64,000 nucleotides of DNA from Artemisia argyi (taxonomy: Eukaryota; Streptophyta; Magnoliopsida; Asterales; Asteraceae). The first letter of the stretch is position 1, and each line of letters begins with the position of its first letter. Below the pieces are notes generated by a model, which worked only from the letters and a program-made list of their open reading frames with translations, had not been told where the DNA came from and did no database searches. Shown here in pieces: positions 1-12,571 of this stretch. The translations under genes and the position numbers were made by a program. The DNA lies in contig CM060687.1 of NCBI GenBank assembly GCA_030686995.1, positions 171,163,090 to 171,227,089 on the forward strand, in the 5' to 3' direction.

Positions 1-1142
1 AAAAATAGTGTGTAAACAAAGTAAGGAAAAACCACAAAGTAAATAGGATGAATCATTTATTCGAAAGGAATATCAACTAATAAGTCAAGGATAGTATAGA
101 GTACAATACTTTTCAACATAATTACCAAGACACCTACTTTTAATGTATGTTTATGGTTTGAAATGTATTGACAACGGACAAATCAAAGATGAATCCAACA
201 GTGAATATTAAGTATAAAAAAGATTTTAACTTCAATTCAAACATAGATATATATGACGTACAAATGTACAACTAAATAGGTTCCGAGCCAACTCAAACAT
301 GTCTGTTAATGATACATTAGATATTCACAAAGAACTTATTTCCATAAAGATATGTTCAAGAAGAAAAGAGCAATAGAATAATAAGGTTACAATGACCCTC
401 AATCATTAGACCCGTTGCAAAATTCTAACTAAATTGCTCATCCAAAACCTGGGTAGCCCGAAACACGAACGTGCCATTGACCAGTTTATGGACTATATTT
501 TACAACATTAATAAAAATATGGTTCTAAAGTCCATATGCAAAGCCTGTCCATCGAAGTTCAAGTACTGTCGCGCGTTAGATAATGCCTGGCCCCATTATT
601 TTTCTTGATGTTTTCAGCAACTGTAGCATCCTGCCTTTTTTTTTTTGACAAACCTGTAGGTTCAGAAACTCCACATCAATGATGAAGCGACCATGAAAAG
701 TAGAATCAACATGTGAGACAAAGTCTTCACTTGTCCAAAAAGTCTCTCATGAACTGCAATGTTAAACAAAGTGTATTAGGGAACTATGTTAGCTACAAAA
801 ACATGTTAGACCAGTTTGTCCTTATTATGAATAGGATATAACATAAATAGACCAAGTTTACATAAGTGGTTTGAAATTGTACCTATAGCTGGAATAGTTG
901 CAACATACACAGTAAATATATGTTCTCCCTTTGCACCAAAAGAATTCAACTTTATGTTTGTACAATGTAGAGGCAAATAGACGAATCGAAGACACCCCAA
1001 ATCAAAATTAAGGCCCGGAAGAAATGTTCAGTCAGCACCTTTTTAATACCACATTTTAGTTTGACTATTCAATCTATTTATCGTAGGTACATATGAGTAA
1101 AAGGTAGGTAATGATAAAGATAAGCTAAAAGGAGTAACTTGG
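1..1142. other. AT-rich spacer, no gene recognised
   Basis: No convincing gene or transposon ends were found here. The longest open frame (806-1000, minus) is short and resembles nothing I know. Because the next feature is a minus-strand exon of a broken hydrolase gene, its downstream exons could lie here in decayed form, but I could not identify them. Confidence 0.4.
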
Positions 1143-1243
1143 GACTAACCCATTGAGTGGCTGGACACGTGAGTTTTCTTGCAACCCAAATGGTCCACGA
1201 CCGCAGTTGCATCTTTAGCCTTTATTGTCATTCTGCACCTACC
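1143..1243 (-). pseudogene. alpha/beta-hydrolase exon fragment
   Basis: One minus-strand exon-like stretch reads KDATAVVDHLGCKKTHV followed by SHSMG. This matches the block before and across the nucleophile elbow of plant alpha/beta-hydrolases, where a DHLGW-type motif precedes GHSMG. The first Gly of the elbow is Ser here, while the Ser of SMG is kept. The stretch begins after a plausible acceptor (TTTGGTAG) and ends at a plausible GT donor right after the SMG codons. No other exon of the gene was found, so it is a relic or a captured piece. The family call rests on motif memory over about 30 residues; substrate and role cannot be given. Confidence 0.5.
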
Positions 1244-1597
1244 AAATAGCTTACATTACTCCATACGCAAACATAGATACACACACAGATTCCCAACGCA
1301 ACCACAATAATCATACCCCTCTGGGACAGCGAAGTTTTTTGACAAACAGTAAATGAGCATCTGTTGCGAAACTATTTTTCTTTAGAATAAAAATTGTAAA
1401 TTTTAGTCTACTTTTTGTTACATAAATCTCAAAATCCACATACTATAACCAAAATAAGAGGATAAAAGTGTTAATTTATAAATAGCCTAATCAAAGTGTT
1501 AATTTAAACAGCCTAATCAAAGTGTTAATTTATAAGTAGGATAAAATAAGCAATCCCAAACACCTTATTAAGTATAACAGCTTGATTATTGAAAAAA

Positions 1598-1598
<1 letters not shown>

Positions 1599-1678
<80 letters not shown>
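1599..1678. repeat. (TA)n microsatellite, about 80 bp
   Basis: An uninterrupted TA dinucleotide run. It creates a false open frame with a Tyr-Ile repeat. Confidence 0.95.
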
Positions 1679-1681
<3 letters not shown>

Positions 1682-1953
1682 GTCCTTACGTATATTCTAA
1701 TCTTTTAGTAGGTGTAGAGCTTCTTCCAACACCTCAAAAGCACAAACTTCCAAGCCTCCACCTGAGCGGACGTCCTTTCTTCAGAGACGTCTCTTGTGGA
1801 AAGAATCCAGACGGTGGTCCCTATAAAAATTCAAGGATCAAATGATCGATCAATATGGCAAAACATGTTTATATTATAAGAATACTAATGAGAAGAAACA
1901 ACACATGAAAATTATGATTCAAGGTTGTTTTGAGGATCACTTTGGTCTCTTAG

Positions 1954-2036
1954 TAAGGCATAATGCCGAATACTAAAATTAGCAGATAACTCCTCACTAA
2001 GGCATAATGCCAAATACTAAAATTAGCAGATAACTC
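1954..2036. repeat. Tandem duplication, 39-bp core, 44-bp period
   Basis: Two nearly identical copies (1954-1992 and 1998-2036) differ at one base (GCCGAAT versus GCCAAAT). They lie just downstream of the broken LEA-like frame. Confidence 0.85.
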
Positions 2037-2099
2037 ATTTGACCCATTAAAAATAAAAGATGACCCAAACTGATCAATCTGAATGTTATGAGGTCAAAG

Positions 2100-2408
2100 T
2101 AGCTACCTCTAATCGTTGGTTGATACCCTTTTCTTTCTCTTCTGGTATGCTGTTTAAGTGCTTTTTTTGCGCTCATAAGCCTCTGAGTTCGCATATTCAA
2201 CTTTTTCATACGCTGAATCTTTTATAGATCCTGCTGCATCTATCACCACTTAAGCTTTCTCAGAAGCTAAATCTTTTACTGACCCGGCCACATGGTTCAC
2301 CTTTTCAGTGTTGTTGTAAGTTACACCTTTTACATATCTTGCTGCGTCTTTTGCCATTTTCGCTTTATCGGAGACTGTGTGCAGCGTTGTATCTATCACA
2401 TATCCAGC
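2100..2408 (-). pseudogene. LEA-like gene, 3' part (cut off by the LTR insertion)
   Basis: Read on the minus strand from the insertion point, the frame gives Lys/Ala/Asp-rich 11-mer-like repeats such as AKMAKDAARYVKG, AGSVKDLASEKA and AGSIKDSAYEKV. These are typical of group 3 (LEA_4 type) late embryogenesis abundant proteins, which are hydrophilic, helix-prone desiccation proteins. The frame has an in-frame TAA after ASEKA and more stops beyond ERKK, so it is dead. The 5' part lies at 24455-24888. With one copy of the 5-bp GGTGT duplication removed, the two halves join in the same reading frame at codons for Lys-Asp-Thr-Ala-Gly, which shows they were one gene. The family call is from composition and repeat pattern, not a search. 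Confidence 0.7.
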
Positions 2409-2617
2409 GGTGTTGATGAGGCGAAAAATGATCCGTTTTTAGGGGGTCATTTAAGCCCGAATCCGAATTTATTTGATCAAATATTGCCCTAAATCGTTCC
2501 TTTTGTGATTTTAGGTACTTGGAGAGTGAATTCTGGAAAAGAAGCCATTTTGGACGTTTTTGGAACATAAAGGTGAAGAAAACGGCAGTCTCAATTTTCC
2601 ATGCTGGGAACAGTAGG

Positions 2618-2880
2618 TGACGGCGTCAAGAGTAATTTCCTGACGGCGTCAAACCTCAATAATAAAATCCGAGAGTTCATGAAGGCGTCAAGAGTTTTCC
2701 TGACGGCGTCAAAACCCCAAGAATTAAAATCTGTAGTTGATGACGGTGTCACACACAGGGCGTCAAGAGTAATTTGTGTGACGGCCTAGGCCTTGACGGC
2801 GTCAGAAGAAGATCAAGGCCGTCCAAGGAAGTATTTGGCGGCGAGATGACGGCGTCACACCTTTGTTCTTGACGCCGTCA
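2618..2880 (+). promoter_or_regulatory. Cluster of six TGACG palindromes upstream of a TATA box
   Basis: Exact TGACGGCGTCA occurs at 2618, 2641, 2701, 2794 and 2847, and its reverse complement TGACGCCGTCA at 2870. Several one- or two-base variants lie between them. Each is an inverted pair of TGACG, the core bound by plant TGA-class bZIP factors. The cluster sits within 280 bp upstream of the TATA-like sequence at 2893-2900. It is probably the enhancer of the LTR; factor binding is inference. Confidence 0.55.
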
Positions 2881-2892
2881 TCCCTATTTTCC

Positions 2893-2900
2893 TATATATA
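2893..2900 (+). promoter_or_regulatory. TATA-like box of the solo LTR
   Basis: CCTATATATAG lies downstream of the TGACG palindrome cluster and upstream of a stretch reading like an LTR leader. Confidence 0.5.
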
Positions 2901-3295
2901 GTTTTCTAGTTTTTCACATTAAAAGAGAGAAGTTTTGGGAGAAACCCTAAAGAAGATTTTGGTGTAACATTACAGGTTTTTCAAGGGTTCCAACCCCTTG
3001 ATACCTTGCATGATTAATCAAGATAAATGTTCTTCTAATTCAATCAATATGTCTATGTGTTGGTTGTCTATATCTTCACTAGGCCAAAAACTGGAATTGG
3101 TTACACCAAATATGTGTGACGATATACATATAGTCACACATGGTTTTTTTCGTATGTGTGACCATAGGGTACCTAAGGTCACATGTTTTGGTTCTTTTTA
3201 GTCTCACTTAAAAAAGAGTAACCAAAACGTTAAAATGTGTGACTAAATAGGTACAATTTTAGTTGGATTAATCAGCTTTGTGTGACCAAAAACTC

Positions 3296-4585
3296 TTATA
3301 GTCATACGAAGCATTTTCTTTTTGTATATTTAGTCACATACAATTAACCATAAAGTGGCCAAAAGTGTTAATAAGTGTGACCATATGGTGTTGAAAGTGA
3401 AGAAATGTATGGTTTGTGTGACTATAGATCATCCAATTGCCACATAAATTTGGTTTTCATGTGGCCTTTTGTACCATTTAGTCACACAAATCATGTTTCT
3501 TTTGGGTATTTAGTCACATACAATTAAACATAAAGTGGCCAAAAATGTGAATAAGTGTGACCATATGTTCTTTAAAGTGAAGAAATGTGTGTTTTGTGTG
3601 ACTATTGATCATCCAATGGTCACATGAATTTTAGTTTTGTGTGGCCTTTTGTTACATTTAGTCACACAAAGCATTTTTCTTTTGGGTATTTAGTCACATA
3701 CAATAAATCATAAAGTGGCCAAAAGTGTGAATAAGTGTGAATAAGTGTGACCATATGGTGTTTAAAGTGAAGAAATGTGTGTTTTGTGTGACTATTGATC
3801 ATCCAATGGCCACATGAATTTTATTTTTGTGTGGCCTTTTGTTACATTTAGTCACACAAAGCATTTTTCTTTTGGGTATTTAGTCACATACAATAAATCA
3901 TAAAGTGGCCAAAAGTGTGAATAAGTGTGACCATATGGTGTTTAAAGTGAAGAAATGTGTGTTTTGTGTGACTATTGGTCATCCAATGGCCACATGAATT
4001 GTATGTTTGTGTGGCCTTTTGTACCATTTAGTCACACATATCATGTTTCTTTTGGGTATTTAGTCACATACAATTAAGCATAAAGTGGCTAAAAGTGTGA
4101 ATAAGTGTAAGCATATGGTATTTAAAGTGAAGAAATGTGTGTTTTGTGTGACTATTGATCATCCAATGGCCACATGAATTTCATTTTTGCGTGGCCTTTT
4201 GTTACATTTAGTCACACAAAGCATTTTTCTTTTGGGTATTTAATCACATACAATAAATCATAAAGTGGCCAAAAGTGTGAATAAGTGTGACCATATGGTG
4301 TTTAAAGTGAAGAAATGTGTGTTTTGTGTGACTATTGATCATCCAATGGCTACATGAATTTTATTTTTGTGTGGCCTTTTGTTACATTTAGTCACACAAA
4401 GCATTTTTCTTTTGGGTATTTAGTCATATACAATAAATCATAGAGTGGCCAAAAGTGTGAATAAGTGTGACCATATGGTGTTTAAAATGAAGAAATTTGT
4501 GTTTGTGTGACTATTGATAATCCAATGGCCACATGAATTTTATTTTTGCGTGACCTTTTGTAATATTTAGTCACATCAAATTAAA
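3296..4585. repeat. 180-bp tandem array (left), about 7 copies
   Basis: Copies are marked by GTCACACAAA-type anchors at 3481, 3661, 3851, 4031, 4211 and 4391, giving a 180-bp period. One unit is 190 bp because of a duplicated ATAAGTGTGA. Each unit holds several inverted TGTGTGAC/GTCACACA pairs. The same family, in the same orientation, forms the right array at 22200-23265. Confidence 0.9.
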
Positions 4586-4658
4586 CAATGAGTGACCAAT
4601 AATGTTACTACTGCTGCTAATACTAAGTTAGTACTGCTAAAGCAAGTTATTATTGCAA

Positions 4659-4659
<1 letters not shown>

Positions 4660-4752
<93 letters not shown>
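4660..4752. repeat. (AT)n microsatellite, about 93 bp
   Basis: An uninterrupted AT run just after the left tandem array, preceded by a short run of TACTACTGCTGC-like triplets. Confidence 0.95.
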
Positions 4753-4756
<4 letters not shown>

Positions 4757-4869
4757 TGCAGAATTAAAAATAAAAACTAATTTCATATTGAATAAAACTC
4801 GAATGTATATAACTGAACCAAATATATAAATGTAATGTCATACATAATCAAATTCTCAACTACCATAAT

Positions 4870-5012
4870 TTAAAGACTTGAGACTCCTCGCCGTCCTAGG
4901 TTGCCTTTGCATGGCTTCAACATTGACATAATTTTTGTGCTTCGATGGTAATTTTGGTCCAGAATTGTTGTCACTAATCTTATGTATCATAGTTGGTGGT
5001 GTAACCTGTCGT
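4870..5012 (-). pseudogene. Unrecognised exon-like frame
   Basis: On the minus strand, after an acceptor-like TTTACGACAG, an open stretch of about 45 codons reads VTPPTMIHKISDNNSGPK and then a basic tail with QRQPRTARSL. It may be a terminal exon of an element-encoded protein (CACTA elements carry small basic DNA-binding proteins) or captured host sequence. I do not recognise it. The upstream sequence was separated by the solo LTR inserted at 5190. Confidence 0.25.
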
Positions 5013-5189
5013 AAACAAAAGATGCCAATTTTTGAGAGTCTAAAACATAAAATTTCATCAAGTTATAACCATACATAGGAAATGTACTATTTCTTTAGAA
5101 ATTATATAACAAAGATAATGAGCAAAGGATATTTAAAAAATAACTGTGGACTGTTCCAATTTAGTTTAACAGCTTTTTCATAATTATTT

Positions 5190-8100
5190 TGTAACAATTC
5201 ACATTTTCAGGATAACTTCTATTCCCGGAAAATTCACTATTCACTTTTACTATTCATGTTACTATTCATTTTTACTATTTATTTTTCCCGAAACTTTCCC
5301 GAAAGTTGATTTTTATTTGATATTCTCGAGTGATAAATCATTTCCATGGCAAATTAAATGTTTGACATCCGTCAGATCATTTTCGTGAAAGTTATTAAGG
5401 AATTACATGGAATTACACGTTTTAGGGTAAAACGTCAATCAGAAATTCTACGCACAACGAAATTCGACCGCGTCAGGTGACCCCACATCAGAAAAATGTT
5501 TGACACACTCATGATTTATTTGAGAATTAATCGTGACTGAGAAAAACATGACCAAAGACTTCCCGGCATGTCACCCAAGCCAGTACTACTCTCGCATGAG
5601 CACGCTTAACCGTATGGGCGATTAACCGTTAGACCACAAAACGCGTTTCTAAGACGATTTGAGTTTTCAACTTATTAGAAAAAGTCAACATATTTTTCCC
5701 TCCTCCATTGACCAAAAATCATCCCTTGATGTTATAAGTCATTTCGTGATTTTTAGGCTTACGGTTTGATGTCTAAAAGACATTTAATACCAACCGACAC
5801 TAGACTGAGCCCAGTCTAGACATTATAAGTCATTTTAAATCATTTTTATCACATTAGAAAAGTAACATTTTACTTTTCTCAATTTTACGCAATATTCGTA
5901 CGTTTTACGTATTACGCGTTTTAGACCCGTGTTTCCAGTTTTTAGCAGGGTTTTAGCACCCGATAGAACCTACCACTCATTTTATATTTTATTATGGAGT
6001 ATAATGACATGTTTAACCATTCTTCCAAGTTTCGTATTTTTACGATACCCGGTTTTAAGTTTCATGACTTAACGACTTACCGTTAGCGATTAACGGGACC
6101 AAAACTCACTCCGTAAACTAGATAATACCAAGTTTATCCATCTAGTCACTTCCCCCTCATATGGAACGACCAAGAGGTGATTCACCATGATCTTGGTGGC
6201 TTAGTGAGAACCATGGAACTATTAGATCACTCATGTGTATCATTTTAAGCCTTAGAAACACTTATGGCCTAAAAACATACATGTAGTTATCATGTGTTCC
6301 ATTCTAAGCCATTCATTCTTATACACTAACCTCCTCAACACACTATAAAACCCTCCTCACCTCCTTTTAGTCGTTCATAACCTCACACACATAAACACAC
6401 TCCTAATTTTCCCTCTACTTCAAGAATTACTCAAGAAATCAAGTACTATATCTCTAGTTTGGTTTTGATTCATCAAACTACTTCAAATCCTTTGAAACTT
6501 TGGTGATTTCTCTTGAGTTTTAATCCACTCAAGTTACCTCAACCTTCATCATCCATCTTTCAAGATTACAAGGGTAGAAAGATTGCATGAAGTGAAGTGG
6601 GTTGAAGCAAGTCTATCAAAGTCCTATCCTTACATGTTAACTTCCTTTCATCTTTGAAAGCCAAAAGTTGTGAGCCAAACCCTAACTTGATTCTTGTTAA
6701 ATAATCATGTTCATGTTATTTACAAATTATATGTGCTATATTATGTCTTGTATTAATGTCCATGATGTATAAAAGTGAGTAAAACAAGTTATTGTACATG
6801 ATTGATAAGACAAGTTCATAAAACAAGTAAACTAGTGACTTTCTTGGAAAACCACGACCAAAATGGTAAAATTATGATATTGGATCATTACATATTACAT
6901 TAGAGGACTTAACAAGGAAACCGTAGCAACTTGAACCACCCAAAACGAGTATACGAGTCAAAAGTTACGCCCATTTGAAGTTACCAAAACTTTGCGGCAA
7001 ACTGCCAAATACCATTCTGATCAAATTTGAGTTTTGAAAGTCACACTTCTGCTCCGATTCATCAAAAAGTTAAAACACGAAAGTTGTCCGGAACGATGTT
7101 TTCGTTCAGGAATAAAGAAGCGCGAGCCCTGAAAACGCTTTCCAAGTGATAAAATTCTTCAAATTCTAAACAGCCCATTTTTAGACCAAAGTCACTATAT
7201 TATGGTTATACTTTAAAAGGAACAAGAGGTCTTATGACCTATAATCAAGACCACAACCATGGCTAGAGCCAAGGTTGTGTCTCATGACCTTGAAACAAGG
7301 ACCAAAGGTCATGGCTAGGCCATGACGAAATGACCAAGTAAACTTACATAGGCGTAAACATGAAACAAGGAATTGGCGATATATTGAACAAGCAATTTGG
7401 ATCTACTTCACTTAAAAATGAACCATGTGATATTACAAGGAAAAATGGTCATACAAGACTTATGAAACTACCCCTAATAACAATCTTCATGTACTAATAA
7501 ACTTTCCTAAGTTTATTCAAATATCGGACGTGTAACTTTTCGGATCAAAAACTTATATCTATATATTTCATCAACTACTACAATAGTAGGGAGCCTCATG
7601 TGAGGAGTTCATTATGTAAGCCGTCGAGTTGAGTTGTGGATTTACGAATTAAAGTGTCCTGGCTCCTCGAACGCTTACTAACATGACTTCTGAATTATGT
7701 CGGCCCGAACGGTAGTAAACGATATACAAAACATACATGTTTCATGAATCGTTACTTTCAAAGACTTACAATATACATCATACCACATCATGGACTAAAT
7801 GCAAGATATATATATAGGCACTACTTCATATTCTTTACTCCGATCCTAAGTCGCGACATTCTATTATAGGTTGCTCATAGAACCTTCACGATTCAACCGT
7901 TACATTCATTACTTGCTATCTTACTTAAGGTGAGTTCATAGCCCCACTTTCCATTACTTAATTGTTTTACAAATCCTTGGGGGGAATACATGCTATTTCT
8001 AAATCGAATACAATGCTTTCTAATGTATGCTTCACGACGATGTTTTATTATCACTAAGTACCAACCTTGCTAAACCGAGATCCCTTATTATGAACCATTT

Positions 8101-8722
8101 AATCACTAGAAATAGTGAGCGCGAATATTAATAATAGGCCTATTGGGATTGACGAATCCCATTTGTATTGACTAAGTTCAAACAAATGCATTAATATTTG
8201 AGATTTAGGTATGTTAGCAAAGTACCTACTGGGATAAATCTGCCGATCGATATTGGTACACGTTAACGTTATGGTGTCATAAGCTTAGTGTATAATACAT
8301 GTTCCGGGCGTATAATAACGTAGCCTACCTGTTTTGTTTTCCAAACATTGGTGTGAGCCTATAACTCACACTACCAACATATTGTGTTCAATCGATTTAA
8401 CAAACTCTATGAATATCACTCAACCTTTATGTTGACCTCTCAAGCATGTATTTCAGGTTCATGACGATCAAGGATGGCACGGAAGGACACGGATACTCAA
8501 GAGGGCTATAAATTTTATTATCATTCAAAACTCATTTATTATACATTGTAAACATGGAACCAATTGGGACCTCATTTTGTAATCTCTGATATTTATATAA
8601 TTTGAATGATAAACCTTTTCAAAACGACTCAATTGGAGTTCGTTTTCTATCATTGTGACTATTGTGCCGTCGAGTAACACCCAGTTCGAATTCCGCTGCA
8701 TCCATGAATTGGGGGTGTTACA
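5190..8722 (+). mobile_element. Solo LTR, Tekay-like Ty3 family (3.5 kb)
   Basis: It begins TGTAACAATTC and ends GGGGGTGTTACA, with TATTT duplicated on both sides (5185-5189 and 8723-8727). Its first 30 bases align by eye with the reverse complement of the LTR of the complete Ty3 element at 41949-54347 (both read TG-T-ACA, then CACA-TTTTCAGG). It shares the CTATTCA-rich motif near that end. No coding region and no second LTR are present, so it is a solo LTR. The orientation is plus, opposite to the elements in the right half of the window. Confidence 0.82.
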
Positions 8723-8727
8723 TATTT

Positions 8728-9741
8728 GTTGCCTGCAATATCAAGTGAAAAAATGTTAGATCGCATATCTTTTCACAAAATTTCAAAAATGTTTGTAGTA
8801 GAAGCACACCCACTGTTAGAATGTATAGCAGGGAAAATATCATGAGTTCATGGTCTAACATGTTTCGGCTAGCTATGTCACAAACACACAGACAGACACA
8901 AAAGGGAGTGGTAGAAAGAGAACCTCTGTGACTAAGAGATCATTTTTCCTAACAGATATAACCATTTTCGGTTACATATGAATCTTATGAGAAACTGGTA
9001 AGTGGCATAACTTCAAAGATGTTGGACAAATAAGGTGAAAGATGGTGAAAATACAATAACAATTATTGAAGGATACTGCAGACCGTAAAAAAGTGAGTAT
9101 GAACATGTCATGACTAGTGTCTTCCTTTCAGTTAAACTGAAACTTCCTATCAGACAGTACTATGTGCATTACAGCCAAGGATATCAACAATTAAGCTCAA
9201 CCTACACTTGCATTTATGCTACTGTGTGATGTTACTGCAATAAGACTAAAGCATCTCAGTTGGGGTATATATAATGCTAAGATCCGGAAATTGATCAAAC
9301 TCTTATAAGGCGTGTTTCATCCTAATAGATGTAGAACATGAAAGCGGGAGTACGGAGTACCATGGTCTTTCCTCGTCAATTGTCCTACATCTTGATTTAG
9401 TACAAGAAAGAACGTGATATACGTTCTAATTGTTTCAAAACTCAGAAAATTCAAATTCACAAGAGTTATATGAATGCTCTGTAATTTAAGAATATAGAAA
9501 AATTATATGCAGATTTTGGGATTGAGTCATTTAAAAATAGGATATGATCTAAACATAGTATGATAAGTTGGATATATTACACGAATATAAGCAGGAAAGG
9601 TGAATGGATTCACCAATTTGAATGCATTATTACTTCACAACATTCATCAAGCCCTACAGAATCTGGAACAGTAACTTTGTGTAACATAATATCATACAGA
9701 AAGTTGACGAAGAATAGAGAACACACCAGAAGTTTATGTGA
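8728..9741. other. Non-coding stretch 3' of the bHLH pseudogene
   Basis: No protein, TIR or LTR recognised. Probably 3' flank or captured sequence belonging to the bHLH pseudogene on the minus strand. Confidence 0.3.
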
Positions 9742-10963
9742 TTACGTGACTGGAGGTCGAAGGATGTGATCCAATGATGTGTCGACCACAAAAGATGGCA
9801 TAAATTGCCACATAGCACACTGGGGTAACCGACAGAAGGCATAAGCTTGTTTCCAACAGCTTGTTCTTGTGCAGCAGATGCACCCTGCATTGCAGTGGGA
9901 TGTGCCAGATATCATGGTTGACCAATGTTCATGGATTTGACTTGTTCCAGCTTTTCTTTCTCAACTTTTAGCCTCTACTTTTCATCACACAGTTCATTCT
10001 TATCAGCCTATCAACCGATTTCACGATAATTATAATAATTCAACAGCAATATCACAAGTAAGAATGAAACAGACGCTTACTTTGACTTTTAAGGTCAAAG
10101 TAAAGCCATAAATGCATCATCTAATTTTATGGAACATTCATTAACCTCTAGAAATATATGATTTTAAATATCTAAGTTATAACAAATTCCATATCATGTA
10201 TGAAGAAAACATTATACTCTCATTTTCAGTGTATACTCATATGACTATGTGTTTTCTTCAAAGCGTTCCTCTATAAGTAAATGACAAAGTGTGGGGACTA
10301 AAATCAACAACATCACTGATGTGATGATGCCACTAGCTATATAGGTTCTAGATTCAATTTAGTTAAAGTTTGTACTATTAACATTTCAAAGTGGAAAATG
10401 TTGGACTGTTCATGGGACGGAGGGAGATATTTAAAAAAATCTAATGTGCCTATCTCGGTTCATAAACACCCAAATCATGGACCCACCTTTAATTCCTTTA
10501 TTTTTTTCCTGCAACTCTACATTTGACTCGTTGAGCCTCTCTACTTCACTTCATAGTTACATTATCATCCATATAGCATCGCTCAGGATAACAGTCTTAT
10601 CTGTTTTTGGTGGTCTTCCATGCTCCAGGATCGAACCCAATTCCAAGTACCTTTAAAAAAATAAATTTGACATCAAAGTTCTAAACTTTAAGACAAGATA
10701 TGACTACATGAGAAAAAAGTGTAAAGAGAAATAAGTACATGCCTCTCATTCATCCTATCTCTACGTTGTTTCTCACGACCAGCTTTGGACCCACATGCAT
10801 TGCTGTATTCAGACTTCAACCTGAAAGATTCAACTGCACACGTGTTAATTGGGCTTCATCAGTAACTTCTTGATACCAGAAATAGAAAAAAAGGAATGGT
10901 TTTTTACCGTTTCCGTGATCTTGCCCCCTTAGGGCCTTTAAAATCGATAAATGAGCTTTCAAC
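9742..10963 (-). pseudogene. bHLH transcription factor pseudogene (subgroup IVc, ILR3/bHLH104/bHLH115-like)
   Basis: Four minus-strand exons are readable: 10908-10963, 10743-10820, 10487-10650 and 9742-10007. In order they encode GPKGARSRKR, then basic region and helix 1 SKAGREKQRRDRMNER, then loop and helix 2 YLELGSILEHGRPPKTDK, and finally the zipper/C-terminal part KVEKEKLEQ and AVGNKLMPSVGYPS ending in DHILRPPVT-stop. This order and wording is that of plant bHLH IVc iron-homeostasis regulators, nuclear DNA-binding proteins. It is dead: there are in-frame stops after DAIWMIM and in the zipper (EK-stop-RLK), one in the next segment, and a 1-bp frameshift between GYPS and AMWQF. The first coding exon is missing. 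The 10743 exon ends at GC instead of a GT donor. It lies inside the CACTA-like element, so it is probably a captured copy. Confidence 0.85.
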
Positions 10964-12327
10964 CTAAGAACTGTGGAAACAACAAACAGAAACAAGTGTT
11001 GAGCCTTAAACTAAATAAAAATTAAGGTTTGTTATGTAATAATTACCAAAAATGAGAGTATAAATATACAACACCACAATAGCCATAAGTTAATTATCTC
11101 ATGTGGTGTAAAATAGCACAATGACCACACTGCCATCCTTAATCTATAGGGATGTCAATTTTCGCCCATTTAGAGTCTGTAAATGGGTCAACTAGAAAGA
11201 TAAACTAAAATGAATGGGTCAAACCCGTTGAAAGTGACCAAGCGTCTTTATTAAGGCAAAGTATTATTCATATATTTTGATTATCATTTCATCTATATTG
11301 TTACATTTATCATCATAACTAGCTCATTACTTATATTAGGAACAAGAAAAATAGAAAAGATAGTGATTGCGGGTCAACCAGTGAACATGGAGATTATACA
11401 TGTCTTGTCATCAGATTACATACATGTCTGTCTTGTAAATACATGCCGTGGAACGCCATTCATATCAGCGATAGAGCTACGGCTTTTGGCAAATGGTATG
11501 TACAAAGAAACTTATTTTGGTTCATTAAACCTTTTCGTACGTGTAACTTTTGGAAGTCCATTTTTAAAAGTCAGGAAAACCTTCTGGATTTTGTTTTATC
11601 AAAGCCAACCTTACCCTTTGTTTTCTGACTTTGGATTTTTATTTTTAAGGGCACAGAAGTACTAACTGCTCTTTTCTTGATTCTTAACTTAGGTATAATT
11701 CTGACAAGTATGATAGACTATGGGATCCAATTATTTGGCCTAATAGTACTATCTTATACACATTCGAAAAAGTTTATTTAGGGCTTTTGACAACCATTGA
11801 CCCACCATCAGAGGTAATGAGTGATGCCATATTTCCTAAAAACCGAAGGAATCATTAACTATAAACTGGAACAATACCAATGGCAAATTTTTCATGTACA
11901 TGCACTTTGCTGAAGTTGAAATACTAAAAAGAAACCAGAAAAGATAATTCAACATATACCTGAATGGCAACCTCTCTTATGGACCTTTCTCTCCAATAAA
12001 TCACACAACCGCCACAATCTATAACACAAAACCAGATACTACAGCACCACCGTATATGCTCGAAATAAACAAAACAAAAAATTCAACCCTTCCTCCAATA
12101 TAAACATGAAATCAATTCAGTAAATCGTGGGGATTGGGTTTTGAGAAGGAAGAAAAATAGAAAAGGTCTGCTGAAAGGAATAAAGAAAAGGGGAGGCAGG
12201 AATAATGTAAAGTGTTAGGGTTTTGATTTTTGGGGGAAAAGGGGCGGGATATTGAGGGAGAGATTGAAATTTTGGGGAAGATAAGGTTTTTTTTTGTTTA
12301 AGTAAAATAGGTAAGGATAAAGTGTAA
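10964..12327. other. Non-coding stretch upstream of the bHLH pseudogene
   Basis: Expected to hold the missing first exon and promoter of the bHLH copy, but no matching sequence was seen. The open frame at 11363-11665 (plus) resembles nothing known to me and is probably chance. Confidence 0.3.
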
Positions 12328-12568
12328 AGGGGTGTTTGTTTAAGGTTATATGTGGGCTTATGAACTTATCTGATTTCGGTTTATATTTCACAAGCCCTGA
12401 TTTTTTGGCCTATTTTGTAACATTTGGGATTATATAAGCTTATTATGTCATAATAAACTTACATTAGCAGATAAACATCAAAATAAGCCAGAAAATTAAG
12501 GCTTATGAAATATAAGCCGAAACCAAATAAGCTCATAAGCCCACATATAAGCTTAAACAAACACCCTC
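12328..12568. mobile_element. Tourist-like (PIF/Harbinger) MITE, 241 bp
   Basis: The ends AGGGGTGTTTG and CAAACACCCTC are inverted repeats extending about 60 bp inward with few mismatches (TTATATGTGGGCTTATGA pairs with its complement). TAA is duplicated on both sides (12325-12327 and 12569-12571). It is a near-complete hairpin without coding capacity, and sits inside the CACTA-like element. Confidence 0.8.
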
Positions 12569-12571
12569 TAA

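Noticed and set aside
1582..1845. Open frame with a long Tyr-Ile repeat (also at 4592, 30585, 30596, 32127, 43051 and 52370)
   Set aside because: They are translations of (AT)n microsatellites, with no real protein on either side.
3296..4585. Regularly spaced repeats that could suggest a CRISPR array
   Set aside because: The whole 180-bp unit is repeated with no unique spacers, and this is plant nuclear DNA. It is a tandem satellite-like array.
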